Part shown: positions 25,774-35,395 of the stretch, in pieces
Numbering within the stretch: position 1 is the first letter of the stretch
Layout: each line of letters opens with the position of its first letter
DNA from: JBDLSY01 sp041170585
Lineage (GTDB): Bacteria; Pseudomonadota; Gammaproteobacteria; Burkholderiales; Burkholderiaceae_C
NCBI GenBank assembly: GCA_041170585.1
Contig: JBEDNN010000014.1
Coordinates: forward strand, 1 to 43,710
DNA: 43,710 nucleotides
Reading direction: 5' to 3'
Position numbers and translations under genes: made by a program
The notes under the pieces: generated by a model
The model's database searches: none
What the model saw: the letters and a program-made list of their open reading frames with translations, nothing else
Told to the model about the DNA's origin: nothing

Positions 25774-26430
25774 TTAAGCTGCTTTAAGCGGTGTTTTTAC
25801 TGCTGGACGCACAATGATTTCACCATTTGCAAAACCAGGAACAGCACCTTTAACCAACAATAATCCACGTACTTCATCAACGCGAACCACCAATAAGTTT
25901 TGCGTAGTACGCTGAACGTCACCTAAATGACCTGTCATACGCTTACCCGGAAACACACGACCTGGATCTTGCGCCATACCAATTGAACCAGGTACATTGT
26001 GAGCACGTGAGTTACCATGGGTAGCACGGCCTGAGGCAAAATGGTGTCGCTTAATAGTACCAGCGTGTCCCTTACCAATAGTGATGCCCGTGACATCTAC
26101 TTTGGTACCTTCGGTAAATATTGAGGCTACTGACAACACATCACCCACTTTAAGGGTAGCTGCAGCAGCAGCATCAATACGAAATTCATTTAATCTAGCA
26201 GCTGCAGTAACGCCAGCTTTAGCAAAGTGACCTGCTTGCGCAGAGGAAACACGACTTGCACGGCGATCACCGAAACCTAATTGCACGGCAGTATAACCGT
26301 CCACTTCGGCAGTTTTAATTTGGGTAACACGGTTGTTGCCCACTTGTAATACAGTAACTGGTACTGAAGCACCATCATCTGTAAACAAACGAGTCATACC
26401 AACCTTGCGTCCCACAAGGCCTAAACTCAT
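25774..26430 (-). CDS. rplC: Large-subunit ribosomal protein uL3
   Basis: A 218-residue early-assembly protein near the peptidyl-transferase centre. MSLGLVGRKVGMTRLF opens it; HHFASGRATHGNSRAHNVPG and GSIGMAQDPGRVFPGKRMTGH contain the conserved glutamine methylated by PrmB in E. coli. Here it is the first gene of the operon: no rpsJ precedes it. GGAG lies just upstream of the ATG. The 372-bp upstream region probably carries promoter and leader. Confidence 0.98.
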   Translation of the reverse strand: MSLGLVGRKVGMTRLFTDDGASVPVTVLQVGNNRVTQIKTAEVDGYTAVQLGFGDRRASRVSSAQAGHFAKAGVTAAARLNEFRIDAAAAATLKVGDVLSVASIFTEGTKVDVTGITIGKGHAGTIKRHHFASGRATHGNSRAHNVPGSIGMAQDPGRVFPGKRMTGHLGDVQRTTQNLLVVRVDEVRGLLLVKGAVPGFANGEIIVRPAVKTPLKAA

Positions 26431-26560
26431 ATTGACTCCTTATCTGCATTGATAAACTCTAAAGCTTATCGCAGTCTGGTTACGATTGACCAGAAGGTTT
26501 AATTCACTGCACAATATACTCAAAAATTAAGTTTATTATGCAACCTATTTCGTATTGTTT
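26431..26560 (-). promoter_or_regulatory. Putative promoter and structured leader of the ribosomal operon
   Basis: Reading the minus strand, a weak sigma70-like pair TTGCAT (26538-26543) and TATATT (26513-26518) has a 19-nt spacer. Downstream come two small hairpins: TCTGGT/ACCAGA (26489-26494 with 26475-26480, 8-nt loop) and GATAA/TTATC (26451-26470). Then comes the rplC ribosome-binding site. This could be an uL4-responsive leader, but nothing here proves it. Confidence 0.4.
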
Positions 26561-26802
26561 TACAGTTTAAAGATTCAAACTAACTTGATTAAGTTTAAAT
26601 TGATTTTAAATGACTATTTAATTTAAATATTAATCTAAATATTAATTTAAACATAAAAAACAATACGTATCTTTACATTTTATGGATAAAAACCAAATCT
26701 GTCAAGTAGCTTATGCTGATATATAATAAATTTATATTTAATTCACCTAAATTTATTTAAACTGATTAATATCAACTGATTAATATCGACTGATTAATAT
26801 CA
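26561..26802. repeat. AT-rich gap between rplC leader and SURF1 gene, with 14-bp repeats
   Basis: No gene is visible. Just beyond the SURF1 stop, actgattaatatca is repeated three times (26761-26802, one base varying). Around 26610-26650 there are alternating taaatattaatttaaa repeats. An rpsJ gene was looked for and not found. Confidence 0.6.
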
Positions 26803-27576
26803 TTAATTTAAACGCTGTCTATATAATAAAATCAAGCCAAAACAACCCACAATAAATAAGCCTAACCACTGAACCATATAGCCACGATTTTTAGCTGCTT
26901 TTTCAGTGAGTTGGCTGACAATAATTTGTGGTGATTCACGTTTTAATTCAATAGATTCTGTGTGATACCTGTCTGGACTATCAGTGGACAATACTAAAAT
27001 ATAAGGTAATAATGTTGTTTTAGTCAGTTGAGCATGTGCAATAATATTATAATTTTGCCATAAACCCAAACTGTTTAAATATGTTGGGCCTAACTCAAAA
27101 GATTGAGAAATTTTGTTTGCCCATTGACCTTTTAAATCAATGGTTGTAGTCGGTAAGGGGGGTATATCTGGCGGTAAGTTGGCATTTTTTTGAACAGCCC
27201 AGCCACGATGAACTGCAATATAATGAGTATCTCCTTGTTGATTAATATAAGAAAATATTGATATTACCAAAGAACCACGTACACCATTAATTATTCTTGG
27301 GCTAACATAAGTCGTACTGTTAGGTAGCCATCGTCCCTTTACATTTACTGTTTGACCTACTTTACTTAAATACGACGAAGTATTTAAATTAATTATTTTC
27401 TTTAAATCTAATTGTTGAGTTAAAATATTTTTTAATAAAGTATCATGGTATTGGGCCCGCTGCCATTGCCATATAGCAGCATATAAACTTAAACTAATTA
27501 ATACTAATATTATAATTAATAAAATTAATTTACTTTTACTTAAATACTGCTTTGAAAAACTTATATTTGGTTGCAT
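26803..27576 (-). CDS. SURF1-family cytochrome oxidase biogenesis protein
   Basis: A 257-residue membrane protein of the SURF1/Shy1 family, implicated in inserting haem a into oxidase subunit I. It has the family layout: one N-terminal transmembrane helix (about 14-34, KLILLIIILVLISLSLYAAI), a large periplasmic domain containing VKGRWLP, HRGWAV and LKGQW, and a C-terminal helix (about 235-252, WLGLFIVGCFGLILLY). The segment QWQRAQYHDTLL follows the first helix as in relatives. It lies at the far end of the oxidase cluster, convergent in function with coxA and coxC. Confidence 0.9.
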   Translation of the reverse strand: MQPNISFSKQYLSKSKLILLIIILVLISLSLYAAIWQWQRAQYHDTLLKNILTQQLDLKKIINLNTSSYLSKVGQTVNVKGRWLPNSTTYVSPRIINGVRGSLVISIFSYINQQGDTHYIAVHRGWAVQKNANLPPDIPPLPTTTIDLKGQWANKISQSFELGPTYLNSLGLWQNYNIIAHAQLTKTTLLPYILVLSTDSPDRYHTESIELKRESPQIIVSQLTEKAAKNRGYMVQWLGLFIVGCFGLILLYRQRLN

Positions 27577-27805
27577 ATAATTTGGTTTAATGAACTATAT
27601 AAATATAATTTTTACTAAAATTATTTTTTAATACTTTTAATACTTTTAATATTTTTGATATTTTTAATATTTTTGATATTTTTGATATTTTCACTGTTGA
27701 TATTAAATTATTTAATAATATAGTTAATAGGGTATTATTAATATTATTATTATAATATATTGTTATATTGTTATATTGTTATTATTTATTTGAAAAATAA
27801 ATCCC
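27577..27805. other. AT-rich divergent spacer, SURF1 gene / DUF2909 gene
   Basis: A 229-bp divergent intergenic region with 10-bp tandem repeats of the type tttttgatat / tttttaatat (about 27630-27690) and runs of ttatattgtta (27755-27785). It must include promoters for both genes, but none can be picked with confidence. Confidence 0.4.
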
Positions 27806-28009
27806 ATGAAATATTATCTTATTTTTTTTTGTATCATAATTATGATTAGTTTAATGAGTGCAGGATTTTTTTTAATTAAAGGTAAAAAAAATAGTAATAT
27901 GGCTTGGGCACTTACCTTGCGAATCGGATTGTCTTTATTTTTATTTACGAGTATTTGGTTACTTTATTTATTAGGCTGGATTCAACCAACAGGTATGCCC
28001 TATAAATAA
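27806..28009 (+). CDS. DUF2909-family twin-transmembrane protein
   Basis: A 67-residue protein with two hydrophobic helices (about 3-24 and 36-58) separated by a basic turn, KGKKNSN, and ending GWIQPTGMPYK. This is the DUF2909 pattern, found in beta- and some gammaproteobacteria between the coxC and SURF1 genes, exactly as here. The function is unknown; the constant position suggests a role in oxidase assembly. It is the only gene of the cluster on the plus strand. Confidence 0.82.
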   Translation: MKYYLIFFCIIIMISLMSAGFFLIKGKKNSNMAWALTLRIGLSLFLFTSIWLLYLLGWIQPTGMPYK

Positions 28010-28030
28010 AAACGGCACTTAATGCACCGT
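28007..28030 (-). terminator. Terminator after coxC
   Basis: In the minus-strand RNA, ACGGUGC pairs with GUGCCGU (28024-28030 with 28012-28018, two G-U pairs) around a 5-nt loop, followed by UUUUUAUUU. The plus-strand reading has two mismatches in the stem, so it works best for the coxC transcript. It abuts the DUF2909 gene stop. Confidence 0.75.
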
Positions 28031-28081
28031 CTTTACTCTACTAATTATTAAAACTTATATTATATATTGCAATTAATCGGC

Positions 28082-28957
28082 TTAAGACCAGTAAATTACA
28101 ATATATAGAAACAACCATACTACATCTACAAAGTGCCAATACCATGCAGCACCTTCAAATCCAAAGTGTTTGTCGGCAGTAAAATGGCCTTTATTTAAGC
28201 GAAACAATACGCAAGCCAGCATAATAGTCCCTAAAATAACATGAAAACCGTGAAAACCAGTCAGCATAAAAAAAGTAGAACCATAAATACCTGATGTCAT
28301 TTTAAGGTTTAATTCATGATAAGCATGATAATATTCTTGTCCTTGAAAGCCGATAAATATTAAACTTAATATAATGGTTAATGCTAACCAAAGTTTAGTT
28401 TTGGAACGGTCATTAATACGTAGTGCATGGTGTGAAATGGTCAAAGTTACACCAGATAATAATAATAAAAGTGTGTTAATCGTTGGAATAGGCCATGGAC
28501 CAACGGTTTTAAACGGCTCAACAGCGAGTGATTGCTCACCACCGGGTCCAAAATTAGGCCAAATAGCTTTGGCGTCAGGCCAAAGCATACCGCTTAAATT
28601 TGGGTCAGCCAACCATGGAGTTGAAATATGTTTTGAATAAAACAGTGCAGCAAAAAAACCGGCAAAAAACATTATTTCAGAGAAAATAAACCAACCCATA
28701 GACCAGCGAAATGAATAATCTACATTGGTTTCATAATGACCTGATTCAGATTCTTGTGCTGCCTCACCAAACCAGTAGTATAAAATGGTTAAAAAACCTA
28801 ATAACCCTAGCAAAGCCATATAAGGACCCGGAGCGAAATCATTCACCCAACCTGCCATACCAATACCTAAACACAACAGAGTAACACCAGATAAGACTGG
28901 GTATTTGGAAGGATTTGGGACAAAATAATATGGTTTGCCGTGAACAGATGCGGACAT
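28082..28957 (-). CDS. ctaE: Cytochrome c oxidase subunit III
   Basis: A seven-helix integral membrane subunit of the aa3-type terminal oxidase (291 residues). It stabilises subunit I and the D-channel proton uptake. Characteristic segments are YYFVPNPSKYPVLSG at the N-terminus, EIMFFAGFFAALFYS (helix with the conserved Glu), LLSGVTLTISHHAL and FFMLTGFHGFHVILGTIML, and the C-terminal WYWHFVDVVWLFLYIVIYW. It follows the ctaG-DUF2970 pair with a 146-bp AT-rich gap. Confidence 0.97.
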   Translation of the reverse strand: MSASVHGKPYYFVPNPSKYPVLSGVTLLCLGIGMAGWVNDFAPGPYMALLGLLGFLTILYYWFGEAAQESESGHYETNVDYSFRWSMGWFIFSEIMFFAGFFAALFYSKHISTPWLADPNLSGMLWPDAKAIWPNFGPGGEQSLAVEPFKTVGPWPIPTINTLLLLLSGVTLTISHHALRINDRSKTKLWLALTIILSLIFIGFQGQEYYHAYHELNLKMTSGIYGSTFFMLTGFHGFHVILGTIMLACVLFRLNKGHFTADKHFGFEGAAWYWHFVDVVWLFLYIVIYWS

Positions 28958-29103
28958 AATAACTCCTAAAATAAAATGACTATATGAATAAATGGGTATT
29001 AATATTAAATATATATTATAATTAATATTAGTATATTATAAATACTATGAACATTATAAAAATTCTAAATACATACATATTATAAATACATATACATATA
29101 CCG

Positions 29104-29316
29104 CTATTTAGCAGTAACCTGATAGACAATCAGTATAAGCGTTAAAACAAATATAAAAGCCAATATTAATCCTGCAAAAATGACGTGGATAGGATTCAAA
29201 TGAGTCCTATCGCTATCGTATCCTGATTGCTTACGAATTCCTAAAAAAGACCAAGCAACTGCTTTGAATGCTGATAAAATACTAGATGAATTTTTAGGGC
29301 GGTTAGACTTATTCAT
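29104..29316 (-). CDS. DUF2970-family small membrane protein
   Basis: A 70-residue protein with a DUF2970 core, ILSAFKAVAWSFLGIRK, and one C-terminal transmembrane helix (about 44-66, VIFAGLILAFIFVLTLILIV). It overlaps ctaG by 4 nt (ATGA), so it is translated together with the copper chaperone. It is typical of betaproteobacterial oxidase clusters; the function is unknown. Confidence 0.85.
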   Translation of the reverse strand: MNKSNRPKNSSSILSAFKAVAWSFLGIRKQSGYDSDRTHLNPIHVIFAGLILAFIFVLTLILIVYQVTAK

Positions 29317-29873
29317 AATATACCTTTTACTTCAAAAAAAGTATATGACAATGTAATACTTTTAATATCTTTACTAATATTTGGACTAATAGTAAACACC
29401 ACAGGGAAAGTTTTAACTTCATTGGGTTGAAGTGTTTGTTGTTTAAAACAAAAACATTCTAATTTATTAAAATAATTAGTAGCCCTTGCTGGTAAATAGC
29501 TAGGGATAGCCTGCCCAACAATTGGACGATTTTGTAAATTTTTTAATTCGTATTGAACAGTGACTAGCTGTCCAGGATACACTTTGATACTACGCTGTGC
29601 GGGTTTAAAACGCCACACTGCTTTATGATGACTAATATCATTGCTATCAAAATCAATTGTTACTATTCGGCTAATATCTATTTGGGTATTTTTAATAGTA
29701 TTGGAATCATCTTTTTTAAACTCGTCTTGTAATGCTAAAACATTAATACCTGTTATATCACAAATGGCACGGTATATTGGTACTAAGGCATAGCTAAAGC
29801 CAACCATAGCACACACTATGACTATAAGTTTAAATGTTAATATAACTTTGGGGCGTTTAAATTTAAACTTCAC
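29313..29873 (-). CDS. ctaG: Cytochrome c oxidase assembly protein CtaG/Cox11
   Basis: A copper chaperone (186 residues) that delivers copper to the CuB site of oxidase subunit I. One N-terminal membrane helix (about 14-33), then a periplasmic immunoglobulin-like domain: WRFKPAQRSIKVYPGQ, the copper-binding CFCF in NKLECFCFKQQ, and the FPVVFTISPN strand. It starts with GTG at 29873. It lies downstream of the 37-residue assembly protein and upstream of DUF2970, the usual order. Confidence 0.95.
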   Translation of the reverse strand: MKFKFKRPKVILTFKLIVIVCAMVGFSYALVPIYRAICDITGINVLALQDEFKKDDSNTIKNTQIDISRIVTIDFDSNDISHHKAVWRFKPAQRSIKVYPGQLVTVQYELKNLQNRPIVGQAIPSYLPARATNYFNKLECFCFKQQTLQPNEVKTFPVVFTISPNISKDIKSITLSYTFFEVKGIL

Positions 29874-29910
29874 AAATCACCAAGTACCTAAAAATGTAAG
29901 TAAGTAGTAC

Positions 29911-30024
29911 TTAACCAAAGATTATCTTTTTAAATACAAACCCTAAAAAAAATGTCAAGGCTAAACTAACAGGCACTACCGCAGCCCGTAAATTAGTTTT
30001 TTTATTTGAAGCAGTACTCATCAT
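29911..30024 (-). CDS. Small cytochrome oxidase assembly protein (37 aa)
   Basis: A short reading frame of 37 residues: MMSTASNKKTNLRAAVVPVS, then a single hydrophobic helix LALTFFLGFVF and the basic end KKIIFG. Position between coxA and ctaG, size, basic N-terminus and one FFLGFV-type helix match the 'cytochrome oxidase small assembly protein' of betaproteobacteria. The start is the first or second of two adjacent ATGs (30024/30021). It lies 37 nt upstream of ctaG. Confidence 0.75.
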   Translation of the reverse strand: MMSTASNKKTNLRAAVVPVSLALTFFLGFVFKKIIFG

Positions 30025-30062
30025 AATTTATTAATATTAATGGATTAGTTATTTATATATTA

Positions 30063-30176
30063 GGTAATGTTCAAATATCACTGATAAAAGAAATTTAATA
30101 ATTAAGAAATAATTAGTAAAATCAACAAGACAATATACCAACATAAATACTGTAAAAGTTAAAATTTAACATTACC
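30063..30176. mobile_element. MITE-2, copy B (114 bp)
   Basis: Identical base for base to 8610-8723. The flanks are a perfect 8-bp target duplication, atatatta on both sides, which shows that the element transposed into the gap between coxA and the small assembly gene. Terminal repeats are GGTAATGTT...AACATTACC. There is no coding capacity. Confidence 0.93.
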
Positions 30177-30209
30177 ATATATTAATTATTTAATGGTTTA
30201 GTTATTTAA

Positions 30210-31838
30210 TTAATGCTGCTTGCTTGACGGTATGTTATCAAAAGCAGGTGGTTGTTCAAAGGTATGAAAAGGTGCAGGTGAAGGTACTGACCATTCTAAA
30301 CCTTCGGCCCCTTTACCATCTTCGTCTAACCACGGGTTAGCTTTTGCAGGGATACCTTGCTTTTTGTACCACGCTTTGTAAACTACATAAGCAAAAATTA
30401 ATTGTGATAAGCCAAAACCAAAAGAACCCACTGTAGCTACTGCGTGAAAATCGGCAAATTGCGGTGCGTAATCAGCATAACGGCGTGGCATACCTGCTAA
30501 TCCTAAAAAGTGCATAGGAAAAAATGTAATATTAAAAGTAATGACGGAAGACCAAAAGTGAAGCTGACCTAGCTTTTCACTGTACATGACACCCGTCCAT
30601 TTAGGAAGCCAATAATACGCCCCTGAAAACATAGCAAACAAAGAACCTGCCACTAAAACATAATGAAAATGAGCGACTACATAATAAGTGTCTTGCAGTT
30701 GAGTATCTATCGGGGCAACAGCAAGGATTAACCCAGTAAAACCACCCATTGTAAATACAAATATAAACCCTACAGCAAACAGCATCGGCGTTTCAAAAGT
30801 CATAGACCCACGCCACATAGTTGCAATCCAGTTGAATACTTTAACACCGGTTGGAATCGCAATAAGCATCGTGGCGTACATAAAAAATAACTGCCCTGTG
30901 ACTGGCATACCTGTAGTAAACATGTGGTGTGCCCAAACTATAAACGACAAAATGGCAATTGAGCTGGTTGCGTAAACCATCGAGCTGTAACCAAATAAAG
31001 GCTTACGGGAGAAAGCAGGAATAACATGCGACACAATGCCAAATGCTGGCAGTATCATAATGTATACTTCAGGATGCCCAAAAAACCAAAAGATATGTTG
31101 ATACATCACTGGGTCACCACCGCCTGCTGCATTGAAAAAGTGAGTGCCAAAATGACGGTCTGTTAAAATCATTGTAATCGCACCAGACAATACAGGCATC
31201 ACTGCAATCAGTAAATAAGCCGTAATTAACCAAGTCCAACAAAACATCGGCATTTTCATTAAAGTCATACCCGGAGTACGCATATTTAAAATGGTTACAA
31301 CGATATTGATAGACCCCATAATTGAACTAGCCCCCATTAAATGCATTGCAAAAATAGCTAAATCCATACCAGGGCCCATTTGAATGGATAGAGGGGCATA
31401 TAACGTCCACCCCGCTGCCGTTGCCCCACCTGGTACGAAAAAAGAAATAGACAACATTAAGGCGGCAGGGACTAATAGCCAAAAACTAAAATTATTCATT
31501 CTGGCAAACGCCATATCAGAAGCACCAATTTGTAAAGGCAACATCCAATTGGCAAAACCTACAAACGCGGGCATAATCGCCCCAAACACCATAATTAATC
31601 CGTGCATGGTTGTAAGTTGATTAAAAAATTCAGGCTTAAAAAATTGCAAACCCGGCTGAAATAATTCAGTGCGAAGCATAAGTGCCAAGATACCCCCTTG
31701 CAACAACATAATGAAAGAAAACAACAGATACATTGTGCCAATGTCTTTGTGATTGGTTGCAAACAACCAGCGCTGCCAGCCTACTGGTGGTGCATGGTGG
31801 TCGTGGCTGTCTTGATGGTGTGCAATATCGGCGTTCAT
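30210..31838 (-). CDS. ctaD: Cytochrome c oxidase subunit I
   Basis: The catalytic haem-copper subunit (542 residues, 12 helices) of the aa3-type oxidase, reducing oxygen to water and pumping protons. The low-spin haem ligand is in TTMHGLIMVFG. The CuB site with the His-Tyr pair is in FFGHPEVYIMILP; further CuB histidines are in VWAHHMFTTGM. YYVVAHFHYVLVAG carries the haem a and a3 ligands. MGGFTGLILA and the polar tail to PSSKQH finish it. It lies 55 nt downstream of coxB. Confidence 0.98.
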   Translation of the reverse strand: MNADIAHHQDSHDHHAPPVGWQRWLFATNHKDIGTMYLLFSFIMLLQGGILALMLRTELFQPGLQFFKPEFFNQLTTMHGLIMVFGAIMPAFVGFANWMLPLQIGASDMAFARMNNFSFWLLVPAALMLSISFFVPGGATAAGWTLYAPLSIQMGPGMDLAIFAMHLMGASSIMGSINIVVTILNMRTPGMTLMKMPMFCWTWLITAYLLIAVMPVLSGAITMILTDRHFGTHFFNAAGGGDPVMYQHIFWFFGHPEVYIMILPAFGIVSHVIPAFSRKPLFGYSSMVYATSSIAILSFIVWAHHMFTTGMPVTGQLFFMYATMLIAIPTGVKVFNWIATMWRGSMTFETPMLFAVGFIFVFTMGGFTGLILAVAPIDTQLQDTYYVVAHFHYVLVAGSLFAMFSGAYYWLPKWTGVMYSEKLGQLHFWSSVITFNITFFPMHFLGLAGMPRRYADYAPQFADFHAVATVGSFGFGLSQLIFAYVVYKAWYKKQGIPAKANPWLDEDGKGAEGLEWSVPSPAPFHTFEQPPAFDNIPSSKQH

Positions 31839-31868
31839 AGTTTTTAGCTCCTAAATATTCAAATACTT

Positions 31869-33066
<1,198 letters not shown>

Positions 33067-33527
33067 GAGTTCCTCTTTATTTTCATGTGTACTAACCGCA
33101 ACATTTAGTAAATTAACCTGTTATTTTAACTTTTTTTTAGTATCTTGTAACAAAAAACGGGCTTAAGCAAAAAAGTTAATTTAAATACAGTCTACATAAA
33201 ACTAAATTAACTAAATTAACTAAATTAATTTAGCAAGGCTAAAATATGAATATTTATAAATATAAATACAAAATATATAAACAGACGCTACTTAATCATA
33301 CAAATATTGTTATTTGCCCATTATTTTATTATTTACTTACCTACTTACTACCTATTTATTTAAAAATTAATTGTTTACGGCTTCTATTATTCGTCAATTT
33401 AAACGTTAATAAACGTTACTTAGTTTATATAGTTATATTTATATTTATATTTATACTTTATTTTTATTAATATTTTATTAATATTTTATTGATACTTTAT
33501 TTCAAATTATTTTTACAAAGGTCTTTT
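33067..33527. other. Divergent AT-rich region between ctaC and glmS
   Basis: A 461-bp gap with an actaaatta-type direct repeat (33200-33230, about three 10-bp units) and tatttatattt runs before glmS. An open frame of 74 codons (33246-33470) runs through it, but its composition (Tyr, Ile, Leu, Lys) is what AT-rich DNA gives by chance, so I do not call it a gene. Promoters for both flanking genes must be here. Confidence 0.5.
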
Positions 33528-35345
33528 ATGTGTGGAATTGTTGGCGCAGTAGCGCAAAGAAATGTATTGCCTGTTTTATTAGAGGGTTTAAAACGTTTAG
33601 AGTACCGTGGTTATGATTCTTGTGGCATTGCATTTTACGGTAATAAAGTTTTAGAACGGTTTCGCAGCACACAACGCATCGCTGAACTGGCTTTACAAGT
33701 CGGTGAAACCAGTGCATACTCGGCTATTAGCCATACCCGCTGGGCTACCCACGGTAAACCAAGTACTGCCAACGCCCACCCACATTGGAGCAGCCGTCGA
33801 GTCGCTGTGGTACACAATGGCATAATTGAAAATTATGAGCTTTTACGTACCGAATTGGTCACTAAAGGATACACTTTTGAGTCACAAACAGACACTGAAG
33901 CCATCGTACATTTAATTGATTCGCTTTACGTAGACGATTTGTTAATTGCTGTTCAAGCCGCAACTAAATATCTAAAAGGTGCTTATGCTATCGCGGTCAT
34001 TCACCAAAATGAAGCTAATCGTATAGTCGGTGCACGTGCTGGTTCACCTTTATTATTAGGTTTAGGCGAAAATGCACAGGAAAACTTTTTAGCCTCAGAT
34101 GCCATGGCTTTAGCAGAAACAACGCACAGAATCATTTATTTAGAAGAAGGCGATGTAGTCGATATTCGTCCTGAATCAGCCCATATTTATGATATACAAG
34201 GTACTATTGTTCACCGTACTGAACACCATATTGAAGCAGCCACAGGTAAAGCAGATATGGGACCTTATAGTCACTATATGCAAAAAGAAATTTTTGAACA
34301 GCCGCAAGCGATTGCCGATACTTTAGAAGGTATTGAAGGCATTTCACCCACCATATTTGGCGAACAGGCCGCCGATATTTTTGCTAAGACAGAGCGAATT
34401 TTAATTTTGGCGTGTGGGACTAGTTATTACGCAGGCTTGACTGCTGCACATTGGCTAGAAACTATGGCACGTATACCTGTTACTGTTGAAATTGCCAGTG
34501 AGTTTCGTTACCGTAACCCTGTTTCTATCGCCAATACTTTGGTGGTAGTTATTTCACAAAGTGGTGAAACAGCGGATACCTTGGCTGCTTTGCGTTATGC
34601 AAAAGCCATTGGTATGAAACAGTCTTTAACTATTTGTAACGTCGCAACCAGTGCCATGGTACGTGAATGCGATTTGGCTTACCTAACACGCGCAGGTGCA
34701 GAAGTGTCGGTCGCCAGTACCAAAGCATTTACTACACAATTATGTGCTTTATTTTTATTGGCATTGACTTTTACAAAACAACGTGGCTATTTATCAGTAG
34801 CTGATGAAGCTATGCACTTAAAAAGTGCGCGGCATTTGCCAGTGGCTATTCGTTCAGTGTTAGCACTAGAACCAACTATTCAAAATTGGGCTGAACAATT
34901 TGCTATGCGTGAAAACGCATTATTTTTAGGTCGCGGTATACATTACCCAATTGCGTTAGAAGGGGCTTTAAAACTAAAAGAGATTTCATATATCCATGCT
35001 GAAGCCTATCCTGCTGGAGAGTTAAAGCATGGACCTTTATCACTTATTACCGAGATGATGCCTGTCATTACAGTTGCTCCCAACGATGCTTTACTGGATA
35101 AATTACGCAGTAATATGCAAGAAGTGAAGGCCCGTGAAGGCGTTTTATATGTGTTAGCGGATATGGATACGCATATTCATAGTGAATCTGGCATTCATGT
35201 ATTGCGTATGCCTGAACATTATGGTGCGTTGTCGCCTATTTTGCATACGGTTGCATTGCAATTATTGGCTTATCATACTGCTTTATTGCGTGGGACTGAT
35301 GTTGATAAGCCCCGCAATTTAGCTAAATCGGTTACCGTAGAGTAA
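33528..35345 (+). CDS. glmS: Glutamine-fructose-6-phosphate aminotransferase (GlmS)
   Basis: Makes glucosamine-6-phosphate from fructose-6-phosphate and glutamine, the entry to UDP-GlcNAc, peptidoglycan and LPS. It is 605 residues from the ATG at 33528, which puts the nucleophilic Cys at position 2 (MCGIVGAVAQ), as the mechanism demands, with AAAGG upstream; in-frame codons further 5' are rejected. Glutaminase: HTRWATHGKP, HNGIIENYE, TDTEAI. Isomerase: two SIS domains with ACGTSYYAG, SQSGETADTLAAL, STKAFTTQL and the C-terminal DKPRNLAKSVTVE. No GlmS-ribozyme-like sequence is apparent upstream. It is followed 50 nt later by fpr. Confidence 0.98.
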   Translation: MCGIVGAVAQRNVLPVLLEGLKRLEYRGYDSCGIAFYGNKVLERFRSTQRIAELALQVGETSAYSAISHTRWATHGKPSTANAHPHWSSRRVAVVHNGIIENYELLRTELVTKGYTFESQTDTEAIVHLIDSLYVDDLLIAVQAATKYLKGAYAIAVIHQNEANRIVGARAGSPLLLGLGENAQENFLASDAMALAETTHRIIYLEEGDVVDIRPESAHIYDIQGTIVHRTEHHIEAATGKADMGPYSHYMQKEIFEQPQAIADTLEGIEGISPTIFGEQAADIFAKTERILILACGTSYYAGLTAAHWLETMARIPVTVEIASEFRYRNPVSIANTLVVVISQSGETADTLAALRYAKAIGMKQSLTICNVATSAMVRECDLAYLTRAGAEVSVASTKAFTTQLCALFLLALTFTKQRGYLSVADEAMHLKSARHLPVAIRSVLALEPTIQNWAEQFAMRENALFLGRGIHYPIALEGALKLKEISYIHAEAYPAGELKHGPLSLITEMMPVITVAPNDALLDKLRSNMQEVKAREGVLYVLADMDTHIHSESGIHVLRMPEHYGALSPILHTVALQLLAYHTALLRGTDVDKPRNLAKSVTVE

Positions 35346-35395
35346 TTGTATTCATCAAACTCAATTTATTTAACTATTTATTAACTGTTTAATTT

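Noticed and set aside
26431..26802. rpsJ (uS10) upstream of rplC
   Set aside because: No frame with uS10 motifs is present on either strand here.
33246..33470. 74-codon open frame before glmS
   Set aside because: Almost only Tyr, Ile, Leu, Lys and Phe, as expected from AT-rich DNA; no ribosome-binding site and no recognised family.
33489..33527. Upstream in-frame start for glmS
   Set aside because: It would bury the catalytic Cys, which must follow the initiator Met; ATG 33528 is correct.
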